Source: Clostridia bacterium
GTDB taxonomy: Bacteria; Bacillota; Clostridia; Oscillospirales; CAG-272
Reading direction: 5' to 3'
Assembly (NCBI GenBank): GCA_017625275.1
Contig: JAGALI010000093.1
Span: 1 to 17,628 of the forward strand
DNA length: 17,628 nucleotides
Shown here: in pieces, positions 1 to 5,406 of the stretch
Position numbering within the stretch: the first letter of the stretch is position 1
How the letters are laid out: the number at the start of each line of letters is the position of its first letter
The notes under the pieces: model-generated
Database searches by the model: none
What the model saw: the letters and a program-made list of their open reading frames with translations, nothing else
Told to the model about the DNA's origin: nothing
Position numbers and translations under genes: made by a program

Positions 1-12
1 GGAGATATTACG

Positions 13-1683
13 ATGGCACTTTCAAAGAAAATCCTTGATACCTATGAGCTTTGGCGCACAAATGAGCTTTTTGATGAGGAAACGAGAAAAGAGCTTAGCG
101 CAGGACTTGACGAAAAAGAAATAGAGGATCGCTTCTGGCGTGACCTAGAGTTTGGAACAGGTGGACTTCGTGGCGTAATGGGCGCAGGCACAAACCGAAT
201 GAACAAATATATCATTAGAAAGGCTACAAGAGGCTTTGCTAATTATCTTAACGATAAGTATGGCGAGGCTGTGTCAAGAGGAGTTGCTATTGGATATGAT
301 TCCAGAAATAATTCAAGCGCATTTGCAAAGGAGGCTGCACTAACACTTGTTGCTGCAGGCATTCCAGCGCATCTTTACGATCAGCTTGAGCCAACACCTG
401 TGCTTTCATTCACAGTAAGAGAGCTTGGCTGTGTTGGTGGCATAGTAGTAACAGCTAGCCATAACCCAAGTGAATATAACGGCTATAAGGTTTACGATGA
501 TGAGGGCTGTCAGGTTCTTATAGATGACGCAAATAAAATCATCTCATATGTAAACGCAATTGAGGACATCACCTCTATTCCTGTTGCAAACGAGGCAGAG
601 GCAAGAGAGAGTGGTATGCTAAAGAGCATTTGTAGCTGTGTGCTTGATAAATTTAACGAGTGCGTAAAGGCACAGGCGCACGACATCGGCGACAAGAGCG
701 CAAAAATCGTTTATACAGCACTTCACGGCACAGGAAACATACCTGTTCGCAGAGTTCTTTCTGAGCTTGGATATGATGTAACAATCGTTAAAGAGCAGGA
801 AATGCCAAATGGTGATTTCCCAACCGTTGCATCACCTAACCCAGAAAATGCAGAGGCGCTTGCTATGGGAATTAAGCTTTGCGAGGAAATTGGTGCAGAT
901 ATAATGTTCGGTACAGACCCAGACTGTGACCGTGTTGGTATCGCAGTAAACACCAAGGACGGAGTAAAGCTTCTCACAGGAAATCAGGTGGGCGCACTTT
1001 TGGTTGACTATGTGGCTAAAATGAACAAGAATGATATAGATGAAACCTCAATGGTTGTAAAGACCATTGTAACTAGTGAGCTTGGTGCTGTTGTAGCAAA
1101 GGCAAATGGCTGTCAGGTTGTAGAAACCTTGACTGGCTTTAAGTTCATTGGTGAGCAAATGGGCATCTATGAAAAAACAGGCAAGAAATTCGTTATCGGC
1201 TATGAGGAGAGCTACGGCTATCTTGTAGGAATGCACGCAAGAGATAAGGATGCAGTTGTTGCATCTATGCTCATTTGTGAAATGGCTTGCTACTATAAGA
1301 ATCAAGGCAAGACCCTTGTAGATGTAATGAACGAAATTTATGATAAATATGGCTACTATCTCGATAAGCTTGATAACTTCACCCTCAAGGGAATTGATGG
1401 AGTTGAAAGAATCAAGGCAATTATGAAGGAAATGAGAGAAAAGGGCGCATCCTTGATGGATGGCATCGTTACCGTTTATGACTATGAAAAGGGTATCGAC
1501 AATTTGCCAAAATCCGATGTTCTCAAGTTCGTATTTGCAGATGGCTCATGGATTGCAATCCGCCCATCTGGAACTGAGCCAAAGATTAAGGTTTATTACT
1601 CAGTAAGAGGCGAAAATAAGGACGATGCGACAGAGGTGCTTGAGGCTCGTCGTAGCATTATCAACGCAATTATAAACGCATAA
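13..1683 (+). CDS. Alpha-D-phosphohexomutase (phosphoglucomutase/phosphomannomutase, PgcA-like)
   Basis: The enzyme moves phosphate between C6 and C1 of glucose or mannose, linking glycolysis to sugar-nucleotide and envelope glycan synthesis in the cytoplasm. The 556 residues carry all four hallmark sites in order: the active-site serine loop TASHNPSEYNGYK (Ser149), the metal loop TDPDCDR (Asp302, Asp304, Asp306), the sugar-binding loop GYEESYG (Glu398-Ser400) and the phosphate-binding loop RPSGTEPK (517-524). The length is normal for the long Firmicute PgcA branch, and nothing looks broken. GGAG at 1-4 lies 8 bases before the ATG, so the start is sound although the promoter is outside the window. 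It is probably co-transcribed with the DtxR-type regulator 39 bp downstream. Substrate choice (glucose or mannose) cannot be read from the sequence. Confidence 0.95.
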   Translation: MALSKKILDTYELWRTNELFDEETRKELSAGLDEKEIEDRFWRDLEFGTGGLRGVMGAGTNRMNKYIIRKATRGFANYLNDKYGEAVSRGVAIGYDSRNNSSAFAKEAALTLVAAGIPAHLYDQLEPTPVLSFTVRELGCVGGIVVTASHNPSEYNGYKVYDDEGCQVLIDDANKIISYVNAIEDITSIPVANEAEARESGMLKSICSCVLDKFNECVKAQAHDIGDKSAKIVYTALHGTGNIPVRRVLSELGYDVTIVKEQEMPNGDFPTVASPNPENAEALAMGIKLCEEIGADIMFGTDPDCDRVGIAVNTKDGVKLLTGNQVGALLVDYVAKMNKNDIDETSMVVKTIVTSELGAVVAKANGCQVVETLTGFKFIGEQMGIYEKTGKKFVIGYEESYGYLVGMHARDKDAVVASMLICEMACYYKNQGKTLVDVMNEIYDKYGYYLDKLDNFTLKGIDGVERIKAIMKEMREKGASLMDGIVTVYDYEKGIDNLPKSDVLKFVFADGSWIAIRPSGTEPKIKVYYSVRGENKDDATEVLEARRSIINAIINA

Positions 1684-1722
1684 AGCGAAGCAAAAGAAAA
1701 ATAAAGGAAAGGAGTGTCTTTT

Positions 1723-2091
1723 ATGCAATTACAGGAATCAGGCGAGATGTATCTTGAATCCATATCACGCTTGAAGGAGACAAAGGGCTTTGTACGCGCA
1801 GTAGATGTGTGCGAGTATATGGGCTTTTCCAAGCCAAGCGTAAGTCGTGCCATGGGTCTTTTAAAGGATGGTGGATATATTACTGTAGCCAAGGATGGAG
1901 GCATTGAGCTTACTGAAAATGGCAAGGCAGTAGCAAAAAAGGTGTATGAAAGGCATGTCCTTTTGACTTCACTTTTAAAATCAATTGGAGTAAGCAATGA
2001 GGTCGCCTCTGAGGACGCATGCAAGATAGAGCATGTGATCAGCGATGAAACCTTTGAAAAGCTAAAAGCTTATTTTAATGAGAGAAAATAA
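1723..2091 (+). CDS. DtxR-family metal-dependent transcriptional regulator (short form, iron-type ligands)
   Basis: A 122-residue protein with an N-terminal winged helix (recognition region about 25-50) and a dimerisation/metal-binding helix region (70-110); it lacks the C-terminal SH3-like domain of full DtxR/IdeR. By motif alignment to family members I remember, Met9, Cys100, Glu103 and His104 match the primary ligands of DtxR (Met10, Cys102, Glu105, His106). MntR would have Asp and Glu where Met9 and Cys100 stand. His78 matches DtxR His79, but the other two ancillary ligands appear as Thr82 and Ser96. This favours Fe(II) sensing. ATG 1723 is preferred because AAAGGAAAGGAG at 1702-1713 is well placed for it; a GTG at 1714 abuts that site. 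The gene follows the phosphohexomutase in an apparent operon. Its likely target, feoA-feoB, lies 3.1 kb downstream. Confidence 0.87.
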   Translation: MQLQESGEMYLESISRLKETKGFVRAVDVCEYMGFSKPSVSRAMGLLKDGGYITVAKDGGIELTENGKAVAKKVYERHVLLTSLLKSIGVSNEVASEDACKIEHVISDETFEKLKAYFNERK

Positions 2092-2095
2092 AAAA

Positions 2096-2164
2096 GGTGG
2101 CGTAAGTCTTGCTACAATTAATTATTATTCAGTATCTGGCACAACCCCAGAGGTACAGGAATAA
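2096..2164 (+). pseudogene. C-terminal remnant of a secreted-protein gene (22 codons plus stop)
   Basis: These codons encode GGVSLATINYYSVSGTTPE followed by VQE and a TAA. They match the last 22 residues of the secreted protein ending at 4909, except for Ala to Val and Gly to Glu. There is no start codon or upstream coding sequence: DtxR-type coding sequence ends 4 bp before. It is therefore a tail carried along in the direct repeat, left by recombination or partial duplication, and not a working gene. Confidence 0.8.
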
Positions 2165-2170
2165 AAGCTT

Positions 2171-2204
2171 AAGAGACCTTAGATTTTACTAAGGTCTCTT
2201 TTTT
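2171..2204 (+). terminator. Intrinsic terminator behind the phosphohexomutase-DtxR operon
   Basis: A perfect 12-bp stem (2171-2182 with 2189-2200, AAGAGACCTTAG and its complement) with loop ATTTTA, followed by a run of T. It is identical to the terminator at 4916-4949 because it lies inside the direct repeat. Confidence 0.9.
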
Positions 2205-2394
2205 GCTTATAACCAGCAATAATTACTCGCGCACGAATATAATAATAAGGAAGAAAGAGTAAATTTGCGCCTTTGCAAGGGCTTAAAGAGGTAATGGAAA
2301 AATTTCTCGAATTTTTTTGAAAAAGCCCTTGACAAGCCTGCCACTCGACATTAGGCAAGGCTTTATTTGGTAAGGGAGCAATAAGACATTAAAT

Positions 2395-2426
2395 AAAAAT
2401 CCCAAGGATCTTCGCTGGGGTTTTTT
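2395..2426 (-). terminator. Probable terminator of the AraC-type gene, possibly bidirectional
   Basis: The stem pairs 2395-2404 with 2416-2425 (one G-T pair) around an 11-base loop, with A/T runs on both sides. It lies about 70 bp beyond the AraC-type stop codon. The rest of the 2342-2496 gap holds no gene that I recognise. Confidence 0.65.
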
Positions 2427-2496
2427 ATTTATCAAGTCAACGCCGAACAATACGATGAATTTTTAAAACAATGAGATATAGACTGTTAAAATATAT

Positions 2497-3306
2497 TTAT
2501 GTTATACTTAAATTAGAGGATCTATATTTCTTTGGAGATTTACCTGTTATCTTCTTGAACATTTTTCCGAAGCGGTCAAGCGAAGAAAAGCCAACCTTAT
2601 ACGCAATCTGCGAAATTGAAAGCTTATTTTCTTTTAAATATCGCACTGATGCTTCGATTCTTGTTTTAATAAGATAATCGTAAGGAGCCATTCCAACTCT
2701 TTTGGTAAATATAGTTGTAAAATGCGCGCGTGAAATTCCAATTTGTTTTGCGTATTTGCTTACATTGAAAGCTTCAAAATAATTGTTTTCAATATAAATT
2801 ATCGCCTTTTTTACGAAATCTATTGTCTCTGGCTTGCTTTCGTCCTTTATTGAATTGAGCACCGAAAAAAGAGCGTTAAGAGAGCCTATGTGGTCGCAAT
2901 TTTCATTTTTAAGGAGATTATCTATCGCTACAAGTCCGCTTTCCTTGAATTTTGGATATAGATTTTTGGTTGTTTCTTGCAAAATTCGCTTTGCGTGAGT
3001 ACCATTGAAGGCAATCCAATAATATTCACACGGCTCTGCAAAATCAGTTTTGATAACGCTCGGCTCATCGGGATGATTTATAAAGCAATCTCCTCGTGAC
3101 AAATGCGTGATTACACCATTTCGCTCAACTGTGCACTTGCCGTTTTTTATAAGGTGAATAAGATATCTCGGTCTACCGTTTGGTGACCAAGTGTGATTAG
3201 GAGAGGTTTTCTCCCATCCAAACTCGCAAACGGTTATGGGTAAATCAGTAAAATCAATATAACGCACGACAATATTAGGCGTATTTATGCGCGAAGAAAT
3301 AATCAT
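2497..3306 (-). CDS. AraC-family transcriptional regulator
   Basis: A 269-residue cytoplasmic regulator. Residues 1 to about 100 resemble the cupin-like ligand-binding domain of AraC proteins, with RYLIHLIKNGKCTVERNG and a GDCFINHPDEP segment. Residues about 165-265 form the double helix-turn-helix: first helix pair around NVSKYAKQIGISRAHFTTIF (181-200), second around SISQIAYKVGFSSLDRFGKMF (230-250), ending with the family signature GKSPKKYR. The ATG at 3306 is chosen because AGGGGGTG precedes it and a promoter at 3327-3355 places the transcript start near 3320, which excludes an in-frame ATG at 3342. It diverges from the secreted LRR protein with 85 bp between starts, so it probably controls that gene and perhaps itself. 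Many such proteins respond to sugars; the ligand here is unknown. Confidence 0.92.
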   Translation of the reverse strand: MIISSRINTPNIVVRYIDFTDLPITVCEFGWEKTSPNHTWSPNGRPRYLIHLIKNGKCTVERNGVITHLSRGDCFINHPDEPSVIKTDFAEPCEYYWIAFNGTHAKRILQETTKNLYPKFKESGLVAIDNLLKNENCDHIGSLNALFSVLNSIKDESKPETIDFVKKAIIYIENNYFEAFNVSKYAKQIGISRAHFTTIFTKRVGMAPYDYLIKTRIEASVRYLKENKLSISQIAYKVGFSSLDRFGKMFKKITGKSPKKYRSSNLSIT

Positions 3307-3326
3307 GGCATCACCCCCTATAATCA

Positions 3327-3355
3327 ATTTTATCACAAACAAAACGACAAATCAA
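3327..3355 (-). promoter_or_regulatory. Probable sigma-A promoter of the AraC-type gene
   Basis: Read on the minus strand, TTGATT (3355-3350), a 17-base spacer and TAAAAT (3332-3327). The 5' leader would be only about 14 bases and includes the ribosome binding site. The opposite strand has TATAAT at 3319-3324 but no convincing -35 box, which fits an activator-dependent promoter for the secreted-protein gene. Confidence 0.6.
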
Positions 3356-3391
3356 CCATTTATTAAAACAATTAAAACAAGGAGAAGATTT

Positions 3392-4909
3392 ATGAAAAAA
3401 AGACTAATCATTACTCTAACAATGATGCTCGTTTTCGCGTTTGCATTTGCTATAACAGCTTTTGCAAAGGATGTTGACCTTGGCTTAACTGACACCTCTG
3501 GAAATCCAATAGTAGTTCCAACAATTGACGATGATGGCGACGCTCTTACATGGTATCGTGTAACAGAAGAGCCAACAGATGGTACCTATTATACATATGT
3601 TTCTGGAACTACAACCTACTATGTTGTAAGTGTAAAAACAAAGCTTGCAGCAGTGGTTAATGATGATTATTATCTCGGATATTCATACTCTGGCATTAGC
3701 ACCAATGCATGGAGTGGAAATATTCTTGTTATGAATCTTAAGGGAGTTACTCATGCAGATGGCACAGGCCCTGAGCGACTTGGCTTTGTGTTTGAGGGCA
3801 CAGCTATAACATATGTCTATTTTCCAGCAAGCATAACTACTCTTACTGGAAGAAGTGGAAATTCTGACAAGCAGGCGTTTTATGCAGCCGGCTCTATTAA
3901 GGAGATTGAATTTGAAGCTGGTTCTAAGATAACCCAAATTAACACTTACTCGTTTTATAACTGTAAGAATCTTAAATCTATTATTCTTCCTGAAAACCTT
4001 GAAACGATTGCATATGATGCATTTAATGGATTGACTATTGAGATTTATGTTCCAAAATCAGTAACAGCCTTTGAGGAATCGCGTTGGGCAAACTTTACTG
4101 TTAACTTTACAGGAACTGAACAAACTGTTGCTGGCTGGGCATATCAGCCAGCCAAAATCAACTATTTATATCACTGCGATGTATATGGCTATGAGCACGA
4201 TGTTAGTGGTGAGCCTACATGTCTAGCGCCACTTAGCTGTTCGCGCTGTGGAAAGATATTACAGGAGGCTCTTGGTCACGAATTTAATTTTGCCAATCCA
4301 AATGTTGTTGGTGTTTCTTATGATAACTTTGATGAAAATGGCGTAAAGAAAATAAAGTGTATTCGTTGTGATGAAATTGACACAAGCGTACCTGCCGACC
4401 CAATAATCACACCAGTTGGCTACTCTGTCAAGGAGGACACAACAAACGGATTTGGAATAGCGGGTGGCTACAGAATCAACGATGTGGCACTCGATTATTA
4501 TAAGGGCTTTTTGAAAGATGGCGATGAGGTTAGCTTTGGAGTATTAATGTTCAATGCAACCTATTATGCAAACGAAGCAATTGAAAATCTTTTTGTAAAT
4601 GGTGAGCTTCAAATTACAGAGAAGGCATTTCAGGTAAAGATAGAGGATAACTCATACACAACCATCAACTTTATGATTAGTGGCTTTAATGACAAATCCT
4701 TTGCAACTGAGCTTGCAATTGCAATGTATGCAACCGAAATCACAACTGAAGCAGGCCAAAAGACCTACGAAACAAAATTTGTTCAAACTACAACTAATGC
4801 AGCAACAGGAAATAGCGTTGTAGTAGATACGTTTACCAAGGGTGGCGTAAGTCTTGCTACAATTAATTATTATTCAGTATCTGGCACAACCCCAGAGGCA
4901 CAGGGATAA
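3392..4909 (+). CDS. Secreted BspA-like leucine-rich-repeat protein with Cys pairs and C-terminal beta domain
   Basis: A 505-residue exported protein of unknown role. Residues 1-25 form a signal peptide (MKKR, hydrophobic core, AFA cleavage site). Residues about 135-235 carry BspA/LRR_5-like repeats, for example INTYSFYNCKNLKSIILP and LETIAYDAF. Residues 262-326 contain His/Cys motifs with CSRC (283-286) and CIRC (323-326), in the style of the repeats of the 1205-residue protein at 11186-14803. The C-terminal region from about 335 is probably a beta domain and ends in VSLATINYY, also echoed in that protein. No LPXTG motif or membrane anchor is visible. ATG 3392 has GGAG at 3381-3384, and the signal peptide begins there; an upstream extension would bury the signal. 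It diverges from the AraC-type gene. Adhesion or glycan binding is a guess from BspA relatives. Confidence 0.85.
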   Translation: MKKRLIITLTMMLVFAFAFAITAFAKDVDLGLTDTSGNPIVVPTIDDDGDALTWYRVTEEPTDGTYYTYVSGTTTYYVVSVKTKLAAVVNDDYYLGYSYSGISTNAWSGNILVMNLKGVTHADGTGPERLGFVFEGTAITYVYFPASITTLTGRSGNSDKQAFYAAGSIKEIEFEAGSKITQINTYSFYNCKNLKSIILPENLETIAYDAFNGLTIEIYVPKSVTAFEESRWANFTVNFTGTEQTVAGWAYQPAKINYLYHCDVYGYEHDVSGEPTCLAPLSCSRCGKILQEALGHEFNFANPNVVGVSYDNFDENGVKKIKCIRCDEIDTSVPADPIITPVGYSVKEDTTNGFGIAGGYRINDVALDYYKGFLKDGDEVSFGVLMFNATYYANEAIENLFVNGELQITEKAFQVKIEDNSYTTINFMISGFNDKSFATELAIAMYATEITTEAGQKTYETKFVQTTTNAATGNSVVVDTFTKGGVSLATINYYSVSGTTPEAQG

Positions 4910-4915
4910 AAGCTT

Positions 4916-4949
4916 AAGAGACCTTAGATTTTACTAAGGTCTCTTTTTT
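4916..4949 (+). terminator. Intrinsic terminator of the secreted LRR protein gene
   Basis: A 12-bp perfect stem (4916-4927 with 4934-4945), 6-base loop and T run, starting 7 bp after the stop codon. It insulates the feoA promoter from upstream transcription. Confidence 0.92.
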
Positions 4950-5020
4950 GCTTATAACCAGCAATAATTACTCGCGCACGAATATAATAATAAGGAAGAA
5001 AGAGTAAATTTGCGCCTTTG

Positions 5021-5076
5021 CAAGGGCTTGAAGAGGTAATGGAAAAATTTCTCGAATTTTTTTGAAAAAGCCCTTG
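5021..5076. repeat. Inverted repeat overlapping the feoA -35 box
   Basis: CAAGGGCTT (5021-5029) is the exact complement of AAGCCCTTG (5068-5076), with an inner pair AAAAATT/AATTTTT (5043-5049, 5055-5061). The right arm overlaps the first three bases of TTGACA. The same structure is in the left repeat copy at 2276-2331. Its role is unknown; a regulator site or a DNA secondary structure is possible. Confidence 0.5.
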
Positions 5077-5102
5077 ACAAACCTGCTTTTGTGTGATATT
5101 AT
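5074..5102 (+). promoter_or_regulatory. Sigma-A promoter of the feo operon
   Basis: A consensus -35 TTGACA (5074-5079), exactly 17 bases of spacer, and TATTAT (5097-5102), predicting a start near 5109. The strong match suggests high activity unless repressed, in keeping with the palindromes just downstream. Confidence 0.85.
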
Positions 5103-5111
5103 TATCGTGTA

Positions 5112-5127
5112 GTTAGCCGAGGCTAAC
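5112..5127. promoter_or_regulatory. Candidate DtxR-type operator 1 of feoA
   Basis: GTTAGCCGAGGCTAAC: 7-bp inverted arms around GA. It begins 10 bases after the -10 box, at the predicted transcription start, where a bound repressor would block initiation. The half-site GTTAG/CTAAC resembles the core of the DtxR/IdeR box, though the spacing between halves differs. In RNA it could also form a hairpin. Confidence 0.7.
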
Positions 5128-5145
5128 TCTGATTTATGATTTTGT

Positions 5146-5161
5146 GTTAGCATATGCTAAC
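5146..5161. promoter_or_regulatory. Candidate DtxR-type operator 2 of feoA
   Basis: GTTAGCATATGCTAAC, a perfect 16-bp palindrome with the same half-sites as operator 1. The centres are 34 bp apart. It ends 2 bases before the GGAGGG ribosome binding site at 5164-5169, so it could also affect translation as an RNA hairpin. Confidence 0.7.
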
Positions 5162-5172
5162 TCGGAGGGAAG

Positions 5173-5397
5173 ATGAGAACTTTAAAGGAAATACCAATAG
5201 GTGGCGAGGCAAGGGTAGTTAAGCTACATGGTATGGGCGCACTTAAGCGCAGAATAATGGATATGGGCATCACAAAGGGAGTAACCGTAAGGGTGCGTAA
5301 GCTTGCACCACTTGGAGACCCTATTGAAATTACAGTAAGAGGCTATCAGCTATCTATTCGCAAGGAAGATGCTGCAACAATCGAGGTTGAGGAGTAA
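5173..5397 (+). CDS. feoA: FeoA, ferrous iron transport accessory protein
   Basis: A 74-residue cytoplasmic SH3-like protein that partners FeoB in Fe(II) uptake. The family pattern is clear: a small beta-barrel with GMGALKRRIMDMGITKGVTV (25-44), then LAPLGDPIEITVRGYQLSIRK and an acidic end. GGAGGG at 5164-5169 fixes the ATG. It heads the operon, with feoB starting 9 bp after its stop. It is expected to be repressed when iron is plentiful, through the palindromes in its leader. Confidence 0.93.
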   Translation: MRTLKEIPIGGEARVVKLHGMGALKRRIMDMGITKGVTVRVRKLAPLGDPIEITVRGYQLSIRKEDAATIEVEE

Positions 5398-5406
5398 GAG
5401 GTATAT

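Larger units (their letters stand above)
2096..2341 (+). repeat. Left copy of 246-bp direct repeat (partner at 4841-5086)
   Basis: It matches 4841-5086 base for base at a constant offset of 2745, with four substitutions (2154, 2160, 2285, 2336) and no gaps that I can see. It begins 4 bp after the DtxR-type stop codon and holds a 22-codon tail of a secreted-protein gene, a strong terminator, about 125 bp with no recognised gene, and a TTGACA box at 2329-2334. Identity stops just past that box, so this copy has neither the feoA -10 box nor intact operators. It probably supplies the terminator for the upstream operon. Confidence 0.95.
4841..5086 (+). repeat. Right copy of 246-bp direct repeat (partner at 2096-2341)
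   Basis: It spans the last 22 codons of the secreted LRR protein, its terminator, an A/T-rich stretch and the -35 box of the feoA promoter. It differs from the left copy at four positions. This copy is in natural context on both sides: an intact gene on its left and a working promoter continuing on its right. It therefore looks like the parental copy. Confidence 0.95.

Noticed and set aside
1714..1722. GTG start three codons upstream for the DtxR-type protein
   Set aside because: It directly abuts the GGAG ribosome binding site; the ATG at 1723 has the proper spacing.
5039..5065. Mini-ORF encoding MEKFLEFF, a possible leader peptide for feoA
   Set aside because: It has a weak ribosome binding site but lies upstream of the feoA promoter, so that transcript would not contain it; the same sequence is in the left repeat.
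2096..5086. Composite transposon or insertion sequence
   Set aside because: The flanking repeats carry no transposase, terminal inverted repeats or target-site duplication that I can find; they are pieces of the local gene end and promoter.
5103..5172. Metal-sensing riboswitch in the feoA leader
   Set aside because: The leader is only about 64 bases and is filled by two simple palindromes; no larger conserved fold is visible, so protein operators explain it better.
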